Counted from the first letter of the stretch, positions 1 through 7,210 are shown. The stretch is DNA of 11,143 nucleotides from Syntrophomonadaceae bacterium (GCA_003561325.1 PWWY01000111.1:1-11143); one strand, 5' to 3'. Notes: generated from the sequence alone by a model not told the origin. Numbers and translations: made by a program.

Positions 1-655
1 ACGGGATCACGCCCTATACGAAGAGGCCCTCACCCATTCTTCTTACGCCCATGAAGCCGGCCTGGAGCACAGCAACGAACGATTGGAATTCCTGGGGGAT
101 GCCGTGCTGGAACTGGTTGTCTCGGAGTACCTCTATCAACGCTTCCCCGCGTACCCTGAAGGGAAGCTAACACAAATTCGGCACCGCATCGTGAATGAAC
201 AAGCCTTGGCAGAAATGGCGCGCGAGCTCAACCTGGGCGCATTCATGAAGCTGGGGAAAGGCGAGCTCTTGAGCGGCGGTTCGAAGAAGAACTCCCTGCT
301 TGCGGATGCATTGGAAGCCCTGTTTGGGGCGCTTTTTATTGATCTGGGTTATCTGAAAACCCGGGAGCTGCTGGCGCAGCTGTTGGGCAAGGCGCTGGAC
401 GAGGTTACGCAGGAAGCGTATCCCCTGTCCGATCACAAGACGGCGCTGCAGGAATTATGCCAGTCTCTGCTGGGACAGGTTCCCGCTTACCGCATCGCGG
501 CCGTGGAGGGCCCCCCCCACGAGAGGGTTTTTAGAGCCGAAGTCATCTTGAACAACCGTGTCGTCGGTCGCGGAACGGGCAAGAGCAAAAAAGAGGCGGA
601 ACAAGCCGCTGCCGACCTGGCCTGCAAATGGTTTCGGGACCATTATGAAACATAA
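1..655 (+). CDS. rnc: Ribonuclease III, 5'-truncated by the window edge
   Basis: RNase III cleaves double-stranded RNA in the cytoplasm, including rRNA precursors. The reading frame is open from base 2 to the TAA at 653-655, giving 217 visible residues. The family usually has about 225-250, so roughly the first 10-25 residues, including the start codon, lie outside the window. The signature NERLEFLGDAVL starts at visible residue 25; its E29 and D33 correspond to metal-binding E41 and D45 of the E. coli enzyme. A second acidic pair, D102 and E105 in LLADALEA, matches D114 and E117. A C-terminal double-stranded RNA-binding domain spans about residues 144-213 and ends in a GKSKKEAEQAAA helix. 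All catalytic positions that can be seen are intact. A run of eight C at 511-518 lies in the RNA-binding domain without breaking the frame. smc follows 83 bases downstream, as in many Firmicutes. Confidence 0.97.
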   Translation, partial: RDHALYEEALTHSSYAHEAGLEHSNERLEFLGDAVLELVVSEYLYQRFPAYPEGKLTQIRHRIVNEQALAEMARELNLGAFMKLGKGELLSGGSKKNSLLADALEALFGALFIDLGYLKTRELLAQLLGKALDEVTQEAYPLSDHKTALQELCQSLLGQVPAYRIAAVEGPPHERVFRAEVILNNRVVGRGTGKSKKEAEQAAADLACKWFRDHYET

Positions 656-682
656 GCAGCCTGCCGTTCCCGGCAGGCTGCT
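655..682 (+). other. Perfect 12-bp stem-loop at the rnc stop codon
   Basis: Arms at 655-666 and 671-682 are exact reverse complements around a TTCC loop. The last base of the rnc stop codon is the first base of the stem. No T-run follows (TGCTAGAGG comes next), so on its own it is not a standard intrinsic terminator. A role as a 3' stabiliser or processing site for rnc mRNA is inference. Confidence 0.6.
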
Positions 683-687
683 GCTAG

Positions 688-708
688 AGGACCCGTGGGT
701 CCTTGTTT
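688..708 (+). terminator. Weak intrinsic terminator candidate between rnc and smc
   Basis: AGGACCC (688-694) and GGGTCCT (697-703) are reverse complements. The innermost pair must open to give a 4-base loop, leaving six pairs. The tail TTGTTT at 703-708 is short and interrupted, so termination would be partial at best. It lies six bases after the stronger hairpin at 655-682, and the two may act together to reduce read-through into smc. Confidence 0.4.
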
Positions 709-738
709 ACCAGGGAATGATCTTTGGGGGGTGAAAAG

Positions 739-3700
739 GTGAAACTGAAGAGCATCGAGATTACCGGTTTCAAGTCTTTCCCAGAAAAAACGGAAATCCC
801 ACTCTCCTCCGGGATCACGGTGGTTGTCGGGCCTAACGGTTGCGGAAAAAGCAACCTTGTTGATGCCATTCGCTGGGTCCTGGGTGAGCAGAGCGTGAAA
901 CTGATGCGGGGGAACCGCATGGAAGAGTTGATCTTCAGCGGCACCGCCCGGCGAAAACCGTTAAACTTAGCAGATGTTACGGTGCTTTTTGATGAGGCAC
1001 ACAATTTTTTGCCCCTTGAATACCAGACGGTTTCTGTTTCTCGCCGCATCTACCGTTCGGGGGAAGGGGAATATTTTTTGAATAAAAAGCCCTGCCGCCT
1101 CAAAGACATTACCGGGCTCTTTATCGATACAGGGATCGGGGTGGAAACCTATTCGCTCATCGGACAGGGCCGGGTTGAACAGATGATTACCGCCCGGCCG
1201 GAAGAGCACCGCGCTCTCTTTGAAGAAGCGGCCAAGATCCACCGCTACAAGCAGCGCAAGAAAGAAGCCCGGGCGAGGCTGGAGGAAATGCATCGCAACC
1301 TCCTGCGGGGGGAGGACCTGCTCGCGGAATATGAGGGCCAACGGGACCACCTGGCAGAAGAAGCAGCCCGCGCCAGGCAGGTGAAAACATTGCTGGCAGC
1401 GCTAAAATCCGTGGAAAAACAGCTGTTGCTCAGGCAGTGGGCCCGGCAGCAAAGGGCCTATGAAAAAACCAACAAAGACGTGCAGCGCATGAACTACACG
1501 GCCCAGGAAAAAGAGCGACACGTGCAGCAGTTGGCCGCGAAGCTGGAAGCCATGCAGGGCAAAAAGCAAGCGGTGATCAAGGCCCTGGATGGGGCGAGAA
1601 ATCAATTTCAAAAACAAAAAGAAAAGTTCGATGCCCTGCAAGGCCAGGTGTTCTTGCTGCGCGAGAAAAAAAAGCACGCCGGGGAGCTCCTCGCGTACAA
1701 GGAAGAATCCCTGGAGGAAGTGCAGGGCAGAATGGTCGGGCTGCGCGATACGGTCCAGGAGAATGAAGGACAGCTGCTCCTGGTCCAAAAAGAACAGGAA
1801 ACCTTAAGTGAACGGGTTGCCTTCTTGACGGCCCGGCTGGAAAAGGCCCAGGATGCCGGGCACCTGGATCTCCTGGAGCAGGCCCGCGGGTCCCTCTCCA
1901 CACATACCCGGGACATGGCCCTGATCAAACAAAAAATTGAGGATGACCGGCAGCGAGACGAGGAAAACCGGCAGAAAAGGACTGCGGTCGTCCGCGGGAT
2001 CGAGGAAAAAGAGAGAGGCCTTCAGGACCTGCAGGAGAATAAAGCCGCGGGACTTGCAGCCAAAAAGCGGCTGCAGGAAGAAAAAGCCGCACTGGAAGAA
2101 AACAGGCAGTACCTGGACAGTACAAGGGATGAGATCCAGGCCGCTGTCGGGAAAAAGAGACAGCGGGTAAACGACCTGCACCGCGAACTGGAAAACAAAA
2201 AGGCGCGGTTTAAGTACATCAAGGAAGGCGAAGAGGACTTCAGTTATTTTCAGCATGGTGTGAAGGCCGTGATGCAGTGGGCCCAGGGGACATCTCCCAT
2301 CGAAGGAATCTATGGGCCGTTTGTGCAGCTGATCCAGGTGCTGCCCCAGTATGAAAAAGCCATTGAAACCGCCCTGGGAGCCTCTGGTCAGTTTATCGTG
2401 GTCGCCGATGAAGACAAGGCCAGGCAGGCCATCGACTACTTGAAATCCAGGCAGGCCGGCAGGGCAACCTTCCTGCCCTTGAACAGGTTGAGGGTGGCGA
2501 AAAAAGAACTGCCCTCCAGGACCCTGGAAGGGGTAATCGAACGGGCCAGCCGGCTGGTTGAGTCACCGGCCGCTTATCAAAAAGCTGTTGACTACCTGCT
2601 GGGGGGAACCCTGGTAGCCAGGGACCTGGAGCTTGCCGTGGAAGCGGCACGCCGGGCCCCGGCCGGTTGGAGAATCGTCACCCTGGAGGGAGAAATGATT
2701 GCCCCCGGCGGCGCCATGTCCGGCGGCAGTTCATCCCGGCAGAGCGGGAGTTTTCTGGCCAGGAGGCGAGAGCGTGAAGCCCTGGCCCGGGAGATCGACA
2801 GGCTCGAAGAGCGAGAAGCCGCTGAGATGAAACAGCTGAGGCAGCACGAGGAAAGAATGCAAGACCTGGAGGAAAAAAGCAATGCCGCCCGGCAGCAGCA
2901 AGCTGCCCTGGATTCTGCCCGGGCCCAGCAGGACCATGAACTTGTACGCCTGGAAGGTGACCTGCAGAAGGGACGGGAGGAGCTGGGGGCGCTGCAGGCG
3001 GAACGGGAAGAACTGGAGAGGGCAAGGGAAGCGCTGGAGCGGGAAAGAGCTGCCCGGGAAGAGGCGCTGCAATCCGCAGAAGAAGCGGTAGGGGAATTAC
3101 AGGATCGCATCCAGGAATTAAGCCAGCAAGCGCAGCGGGAAGAAAGCCAGTCCAAGAAAATCCAGGAAGAGCGGATCGAGCTGCGGGTGAGATTTTCAGC
3201 CTGCCAGGAAAAAGAAAGCGCCCTGCAACATAACCTGCTGAAGCAGCGGGAAGAACAGGAGCATCTCCAGGAACTGGCAAATTCCCTCCAACGGGAGAGC
3301 GAGCGTTTGCAAACAGAGCTGAACCAGAACCAGGAAGAGGAAAGGACGCTGCTCCAGCAAATTGCAGTAGAAAAAGAGCAAGGCGCCCTTCTGGATCAAG
3401 AGGTGGACAGGCTGGAGGCAGCAAGGCGGACAATGGAGTTGGAAGCGGAAGATACGGAAGCGCAGCTGGAAAAAGAAAAGCGCTCCCTGGAGCGCTTGCA
3501 GAAGCGCGCCCAGCAGGGCGAACTCGAAGGGGTGCGCTTCAGGGAAGCCAGCCGCTACCTGGGTGAGCAGCTCCTGGAAAAATACCAGCTGGATACCCGG
3601 TCCTTTTCCTGCGCAGACACTGAAGAGGAGAGCAGGGAAGAAGACTTGCTCCAGGAAAAACAGCGCCTGGAAGAGGAACTGGCCGCAAAAGGAGAAGTGG

Positions 3701-4293
3701 ACCTCCATGTCATCGAAGAGTTTGAAAGGCTGCAGCAGCGGACGCGTTTCTTGCAGGAACAGCGAAAAGACCTGGTGGAAGGGGAAAAAGGGGTCCGCAG
3801 CGTCTTAAGCGAACTGGACCGGCACATGGAGAAACGTTTCCTGGAAGCGCTCCGTGCCATCGAAATGCATTTCCAGGAAAGTTTTCAGCATCTTTTTGGT
3901 GGCGGCCAGGCGCTGTTGAGGTTAACGGATCCAGATCATGTCCTGGAATCGGGCATCGAGATCGTGGCCCAACCCCCGGGCAAAAAGCTGCAAACCCTCT
4001 CCCTGCTCTCGGGGGGAGAAAAAGCGTTAACCGCCATCGCGCTGCTCTTTGCCTTGCTGCAGTTCAAGCCGGTTCCCTTCTGTGTCCTGGATGAGATCGA
4101 TTCCTCCCTGGATGAGAACAACCTGGCCCGCTTCCTGGATTATTTAAAAACCCATACGGCGCAGACCCAGTTTGTTGTCATTACCCACAAGAGAAGAACC
4201 ATGGAAGAAGCGGATGTTTTATACGGCGTGACCATGGAAGAGCAGGGCGTATCCAAGGTCATCTCGCTCCAAATATCGCAAAAAGCTGGATAA
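739..4293 (+). CDS. smc: Chromosome segregation ATPase SMC
   Basis: SMC is the ATPase core of bacterial condensin. It works with ScpA and ScpB to organise and separate chromosomes. The frame extends to a TTG at 724, but GTG 739 is preferred: it follows a G-rich ribosome-binding site (726-733) by five bases and gives the canonical opening MKLKSIEITGFKSF. The resulting 1184 residues fit the family (B. subtilis 1186). The head carries Walker A GPNGCGKSN (residues 31-39, K37). Two long coiled coils rich in Glu, Gln, Lys and Arg flank a hinge at about 520-665, which ends with the Gly-rich PGGAMSGG. The C-terminal head has the ABC signature LLSGGEKAL (S1091) and Walker B FCVLDEIDSSLD (D1118, E1119). 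One oddity is K166 in FEEAAKIHRYK, where bacterial SMCs normally have glycine. ftsY follows after 15 bases, suggesting co-transcription. Confidence 0.98.
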   Translation: MKLKSIEITGFKSFPEKTEIPLSSGITVVVGPNGCGKSNLVDAIRWVLGEQSVKLMRGNRMEELIFSGTARRKPLNLADVTVLFDEAHNFLPLEYQTVSVSRRIYRSGEGEYFLNKKPCRLKDITGLFIDTGIGVETYSLIGQGRVEQMITARPEEHRALFEEAAKIHRYKQRKKEARARLEEMHRNLLRGEDLLAEYEGQRDHLAEEAARARQVKTLLAALKSVEKQLLLRQWARQQRAYEKTNKDVQRMNYTAQEKERHVQQLAAKLEAMQGKKQAVIKALDGARNQFQKQKEKFDALQGQVFLLREKKKHAGELLAYKEESLEEVQGRMVGLRDTVQENEGQLLLVQKEQETLSERVAFLTARLEKAQDAGHLDLLEQARGSLSTHTRDMALIKQKIEDDRQRDEENRQKRTAVVRGIEEKERGLQDLQENKAAGLAAKKRLQEEKAALEENRQYLDSTRDEIQAAVGKKRQRVNDLHRELENKKARFKYIKEGEEDFSYFQHGVKAVMQWAQGTSPIEGIYGPFVQLIQVLPQYEKAIETALGASGQFIVVADEDKARQAIDYLKSRQAGRATFLPLNRLRVAKKELPSRTLEGVIERASRLVESPAAYQKAVDYLLGGTLVARDLELAVEAARRAPAGWRIVTLEGEMIAPGGAMSGGSSSRQSGSFLARRREREALAREIDRLEEREAAEMKQLRQHEERMQDLEEKSNAARQQQAALDSARAQQDHELVRLEGDLQKGREELGALQAEREELERAREALERERAAREEALQSAEEAVGELQDRIQELSQQAQREESQSKKIQEERIELRVRFSACQEKESALQHNLLKQREEQEHLQELANSLQRESERLQTELNQNQEEERTLLQQIAVEKEQGALLDQEVDRLEAARRTMELEAEDTEAQLEKEKRSLERLQKRAQQGELEGVRFREASRYLGEQLLEKYQLDTRSFSCADTEEESREEDLLQEKQRLEEELAAKGEVDLHVIEEFERLQQRTRFLQEQRKDLVEGEKGVRSVLSELDRHMEKRFLEALRAIEMHFQESFQHLFGGGQALLRLTDPDHVLESGIEIVAQPPGKKLQTLSLLSGGEKALTAIALLFALLQFKPVPFCVLDEIDSSLDENNLARFLDYLKTHTAQTQFVVITHKRRTMEEADVLYGVTMEEQGVSKVISLQISQKAG

Positions 4294-4308
4294 GGAGACA
4301 GGCGGCTT

Positions 4309-5214
4309 ATGCTGGAACAATTTAAGAAAGGGCTCCATAAAACCAGAGAGGCGTTTAAGGGCAGGCTGGACAACCTCTTTAAAGGGAAGGAAATCACCCC
4401 GGATTTTTACGAGGAACTGGAAGAGGTATTAATCTCGGCCGATGTCGGTGTCGCCACTTCCCTGAAGCTGATCGATCAGCTGCGGGAGCAAATCCAGGAG
4501 CAAAAGATCAAAGAAGGCGATGCTGCCCGCGAGAAGTTAAAGACGCTGCTGGTGGAGCTGCTGCAGGAAGGCGGCGGCAGTGAACTGCACTTTCCCGAAA
4601 TGCCCCCCTGTGTTTATTTGATCCTCGGCGTAAACGGAGTCGGAAAGACGACCACCATTGCCAAGATGGCGTATTATTATACACAGAAAAACAAGAAGGT
4701 GCTGCTAGCGGCCGGCGACACCTTTCGCGCCGCGGCCATCGACCAGCTCAGCCAATGGTCCATCGCGACCGGCGTCGACCTGATTAAACACCATCCCGGG
4801 GGAGACCCCTCGGCGGTCATTTATGACGCGGTGAATGCCGCCGTGGCCAGGAAATCCGACCTGCTTCTTTGCGACACGGCGGGAAGGCTGCATACCAAGT
4901 CCAACCTGCTGGATGAGATCAAGAAAATGAACCGGACCATTGGCAAGGTGCTGCCCGGTGCTCCCCATGAAACCTTGCTGGTGCTCGATGCTACCACGGG
5001 CCACAACGGGATTGCCCAGGCCAGGCTTTTCCACGAAGCGATCCCCCTGACGGGTATTGTTCTCACCAAACTGGACGGTACCGCGCGGGGAGGGATCGTG
5101 ATCGCCGTGAAAGACATGACGGGCATTCCCGTAAAACTCGTGGGCACGGGAGAGAAGAAGGAAGACCTGCAGCCCTTTGATCCGCATGCTTTCGCTGAAG
5201 CTTTGCTCTCGTAA
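4309..5214 (+). CDS. ftsY: Signal recognition particle receptor FtsY
   Basis: FtsY is the membrane-associated SRP receptor. It forms a GTPase heterodimer with Ffh to hand ribosome-nascent chain complexes to the Sec translocon. At 301 residues it is essentially an NG-domain protein without the long acidic A domain of E. coli, as is usual in Gram-positives. The N domain (about 1-95) begins with a basic, amphipathic-looking helix that could help membrane contact. GTPase motifs are complete: G1 GVNGVGKTTT (107-116), the DTFRAAAIDQL motif typical of SRP GTPases, G3 DTAGR (189-193), G4 TKLDG (253-257), and the closing GTGEKKEDLQPFD. ATG 4309 follows AAGGAG at 4292-4297, which overlaps the smc stop codon; the 11-base spacing is slightly long. 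The gene directly follows smc and is separated from ffh by a promoter-bearing gap. Confidence 0.98.
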   Translation: MLEQFKKGLHKTREAFKGRLDNLFKGKEITPDFYEELEEVLISADVGVATSLKLIDQLREQIQEQKIKEGDAAREKLKTLLVELLQEGGGSELHFPEMPPCVYLILGVNGVGKTTTIAKMAYYYTQKNKKVLLAAGDTFRAAAIDQLSQWSIATGVDLIKHHPGGDPSAVIYDAVNAAVARKSDLLLCDTAGRLHTKSNLLDEIKKMNRTIGKVLPGAPHETLLVLDATTGHNGIAQARLFHEAIPLTGIVLTKLDGTARGGIVIAVKDMTGIPVKLVGTGEKKEDLQPFDPHAFAEALLS

Positions 5215-5220
5215 AGGAAA

Positions 5221-5243
5221 AGCCGGCCGGCTCTTTACTTTAT
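5221..5243 (+). terminator. GC palindrome with T-rich tail after ftsY
   Basis: AGCCGGCCGGCT (5221-5232) is a perfect 12-base palindrome six bases after the ftsY stop codon. As RNA it can form a four-pair stem with a GGCC loop, plus three outer pairs (GAA with TTT) beyond one A-C mismatch. It is followed by CTTTACTTTAT. It is a weak terminator candidate. It also sits immediately upstream of the -35 element proposed below, so it could instead be a protein-binding operator. Confidence 0.35.
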
Positions 5244-5262
5244 GGCCTTGATCGTGTATAAA
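5234..5262 (+). promoter_or_regulatory. Sigma-A-type promoter candidate for ffh
   Basis: TTTACT (5234-5239) matches four of six bases of the -35 consensus. It is followed by exactly 17 bases and then TATAAA (5257-5262), five of six of the -10 consensus. Transcription would start near 5269 and give a leader of about 70 bases before the ffh TTG. Position after the end of ftsY and before a long run of ribosomal genes supports it. Match and spacing are read from the sequence; activity is inferred. Confidence 0.55.
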
Positions 5263-5304
5263 TAGTAAGGGAGCGGCTTTGGAACAGGTTTCAATATAAC
5301 CGCG

Positions 5305-5338
5305 AAGGAGGGAATCCCGGTCTTCCGGGTTAAGTAGA
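5305..5338 (+). promoter_or_regulatory. ffh ribosome-binding site separated from the start by a hairpin
   Basis: AAGGAGGG (5305-5312) is a very strong Shine-Dalgarno sequence, but it lies 26 bases before the ffh TTG. Between them CCCGG (5316-5320) and CCGGG (5325-5329) form a five-pair GC stem with a TCTT loop. Folding this stem removes 14 bases and leaves an effective spacing of about 12. A competing pairing of GGAGG (5307-5311) with CTTCC (5322-5326), with one G-U pair, would bury the Shine-Dalgarno sequence instead. No in-frame ATG, GTG or TTG lies between 5300 and 5338, and TAA at 5297-5299 closes the frame upstream. Confidence 0.5.
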
Positions 5339-6679
5339 TTGATTTTTAGCGGTCTTTCTGAGAAACTACAGGAAACATTTGACAAACTTAAAAAGAAGGG
5401 CAAGCTGACCGAGAAAGATGTGAATGCAGCCCTGCGTGAAGTCAGGATGGCGCTGCTGGAAGCGGACGTCAACTACAAGGTTGTCAAAAACTTTACATCA
5501 TCCTTGACGGAACGGGCCGTGGGGGCCGAGGGCTTAAAAAGCTTGACCCCGGGTCAACAAGTGATCAAAATTGTGCATGAAGAACTGGTCAAGCTCATGG
5601 GGGAGAGCCAGAGCAAGCTGGCCCACCCGGACAATCCCCCCCAGGCCGTGATGCTCGTGGGCCTGCAGGGCTCCGGCAAAACGACTACTGCGGCCAAGCT
5701 GGCCTGGCATTTGAAACGAAAGGCCCACCGGCCTCTCCTGGTGGCAGCGGACATCTATCGGCCGGCCGCTGTTGACCAGCTCCATGTCCTGGGTAAGGAC
5801 ATCGAAGTGCCCGTGTTCAGCAAGGGGAAAGAAGCCCCCAGGGCCATCGTGGCGGAAGCGTTTCGACAGGCGCGAAGTGGAGGGCATGATTATCTGATCA
5901 TCGATACCGCGGGACGTCTTCATATCAATGAAGAGCTCATGCGGGAACTGGAAGAGTTGAAACAGGACTTTAATCCGCTGGAAATCTTACTCGTGGTAGA
6001 TGCCATGACCGGGCAGGACGCCGTCAATGTCGCCAGATCATTTCATGAACAGCTGGGGTTAACCGGGGTCATTTTAACCAAGCTGGATGGTGACACGAGA
6101 GGCGGTGCTGCCCTGTCTGTTCGGGCGGTGGCCGACTGTCCCATCAAGTTTGCTGGCATGGGGGAAAAGCTGGACGCTTTTGAACCCTTTTACCCTGACC
6201 GCATGGCCTCCCGCATCCTGGGTATGGGTGATATGCTCACCTTGATAGAAAAGGCCCAGGGGGTCATGGATGAAGAAAAGAGCCGGGAACTGGAAAAAAA
6301 GATGCGCAGGCAATCCCTGACTTTCGAGGATTTTTTGGACCAGCTCCAGCAGGTGAAACAAATGGGCCCCCTGGAAAACCTGGTCGAAATGATTCCGGGC
6401 TTAAATAAAGCGAGCAAAGGCCTGGGAAACCTCTCCCTCGATGAAAAACAGCTGGCCCGGGTGGAAGCGATTATCAAATCCATGACCCGCGAAGAACGGC
6501 AGAGACCCGATATTTTAAACAGCAGCCGCCGCCAGCGTATTGCCCGGGGAAGCGGGACCTCCGTCCAGGATGTGAACCGTATTATCAAGCAGTTCGACCA
6601 GATGAAAAAGTTGATGAAGCAGGTTGGTTCCCTGGAAAAAGGGAAAGGGAAGAAAAAGAAGGGGTTATTCCCCTTTTAA
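5339..6679 (+). CDS. ffh: Signal recognition particle protein Ffh (SRP54)
   Basis: Ffh is the protein subunit of the signal recognition particle. It binds 4.5S/6S RNA and hydrophobic signal sequences on the ribosome, then pairs with FtsY. The 446 residues equal the B. subtilis length. An N-terminal four-helix N domain (about 1-95) leads to the G domain: G1 GLQGSGKTTT (108-117), DIYRPAAVDQL, G3 DTAGR (189-193) and G4 TKLDGDTRGG (247-256). The C-terminal M domain (about 300-440) is methionine-rich and contains the SRP RNA-binding stretch RQRIARGSG (398-406). The protein ends in a Lys/Gly-rich tail. The TTG start gives MIFSGLSEKLQETF, which aligns with the usual MAFEGL opening, and no other start lies nearby upstream. 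The ylxM gene often found just before ffh is missing. rpsP follows after 27 bases. Confidence 0.98.
   Translation: MIFSGLSEKLQETFDKLKKKGKLTEKDVNAALREVRMALLEADVNYKVVKNFTSSLTERAVGAEGLKSLTPGQQVIKIVHEELVKLMGESQSKLAHPDNPPQAVMLVGLQGSGKTTTAAKLAWHLKRKAHRPLLVAADIYRPAAVDQLHVLGKDIEVPVFSKGKEAPRAIVAEAFRQARSGGHDYLIIDTAGRLHINEELMRELEELKQDFNPLEILLVVDAMTGQDAVNVARSFHEQLGLTGVILTKLDGDTRGGAALSVRAVADCPIKFAGMGEKLDAFEPFYPDRMASRILGMGDMLTLIEKAQGVMDEEKSRELEKKMRRQSLTFEDFLDQLQQVKQMGPLENLVEMIPGLNKASKGLGNLSLDEKQLARVEAIIKSMTREERQRPDILNSSRRQRIARGSGTSVQDVNRIIKQFDQMKKLMKQVGSLEKGKGKKKKGLFPF
6659..6677 (+). terminator. Stem-loop with T-run over the ffh stop codon
   Basis: AAGGGG (6659-6664) pairs with CCCCTT (6670-6675) around a TTATT loop, and the run TTTT covers 6674-6677. 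The ffh TAA begins at the last T of that run. The shape is that of a short intrinsic terminator or attenuator placed before rpsP. With only six pairs it is probably leaky, since the downstream ribosomal genes have no obvious promoter of their own. Confidence 0.4.
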
Positions 6680-6706
6680 TCTGAACACACAGGAGGTGGA
6701 TGGCAC

Positions 6707-6958
6707 GTGTCAGTGCGAATTCGATTGAAAAGAATGGGAGCGAAGAAAAGGCCTTTCTACCGCATCGTTGTCGCCGATTCAAGGTCCCCCAGGGACGGGC
6801 GTTTTATCGAAGAGATCGGCTACTACAACCCGACGACCGATCCCAAAACGATCAAGATTGATCAGGAAAAAGCGCAAAAATGGATTTCACAGGGAGCTCA
6901 ACCCTCTGAAACAGTCAAAAGTTTACTTGGGCAGGCGGCTGAGCTTGAAAACAAATAA
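6707..6958 (+). CDS. rpsP: 30S ribosomal protein S16
   Basis: S16 is a small 16S rRNA-binding protein needed for 30S assembly. The 83-residue product matches family length and carries the characteristic opening RIRLKRMGAKKRPFYRIV and then ADSRSPRDGRFIEEIGYYNP (residues 4-42 in all). GTG 6707 is chosen because AGGAGGTG (6691-6698) lies eight bases upstream, close to ideal; a second in-frame GTG at 6713 is less well placed. The gene sits between ffh and khpA, the standard order in Firmicutes. Its strong ribosome-binding site contrasts with the weaker signal before trmD, which fits the much higher demand for ribosomal proteins. Confidence 0.98.
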   Translation: MSVRIRLKRMGAKKRPFYRIVVADSRSPRDGRFIEEIGYYNPTTDPKTIKIDQEKAQKWISQGAQPSETVKSLLGQAAELENK

Positions 6959-6973
6959 AGACCGGGAGCGTGG

Positions 6974-7210
6974 TTGCAGGTGAAGGAACTGGTTGAACAC
7001 CTGGCAAAAGCCCTCGTGGATCATCCGGAAGAGGTTGAAGTGCGGGAAATCGAGGACGAGCGTGCCATTGTCCTGGAACTCCGGGTTGCCGCGGAGGATA
7101 TGGGAAAAGTCATCGGTAAGCAGGGCCGTATCGCCAAGGCGATACGGACGGTGGTCAATGCGGCGGCTCTCAAAGAGAATAAGCGGGTCCTGGTGGAAAT
7201 CGTCGAATAA
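6974..7210 (+). CDS. khpA: KH-domain RNA-binding protein KhpA (YlqC family)
   Basis: This is a small single KH-domain protein of 78 residues. In Gram-positives KhpA is known to pair with KhpB (Jag/EloR) as an RNA-binding complex linked to cell elongation and division. The KH signature VIGKQGRIAKAIRTV has its GxxG loop at residues 48-51 (GKQG), and ALVDHPEEVEV near the N-terminus is typical of the family. TTG 6974 is taken as the start because GGGAG (6964-6968) lies five bases upstream. GTG at 6980 is a real alternative: it would give MKELVEHL, a more usual opening, but with an 11-base spacing. The gene lies 15 bases after rpsP and 12 before rimM. The ylqD gene found next in Bacillus is absent. 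Confidence 0.93.
   Translation: MQVKELVEHLAKALVDHPEEVEVREIEDERAIVLELRVAAEDMGKVIGKQGRIAKAIRTVVNAAALKENKRVLVEIVE

Noticed and set aside
511..518. Run of eight C in rnc as a phase-variation tract
   Set aside because: The frame is intact, an essential-type housekeeping gene is an unlikely phase-variable target, and one homopolymer gives no evidence of switching; worth only a check for sequencing error.
724..738. TTG 724 as the smc start
   Set aside because: It would translate through the G-rich ribosome-binding site and add five residues not seen in SMC proteins; GTG 739 gives the canonical N-terminus.
2592..3433. Long minus-strand open frames opposite smc (187 and 251 codons)
   Set aside because: They are shadows of the purine-rich coiled-coil coding strand. 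Their products are low-complexity Ser/Arg/Leu or Pro/Ala/Leu strings with no recognisable domain and no good ribosome-binding site.
4705..5472. A 255-codon minus-strand frame opposite ftsY and the start of ffh
   Set aside because: It lies opposite two clearly conserved GTPase genes, crosses the ffh promoter region and shows no family motif; best explained by codon bias on the coding strand.
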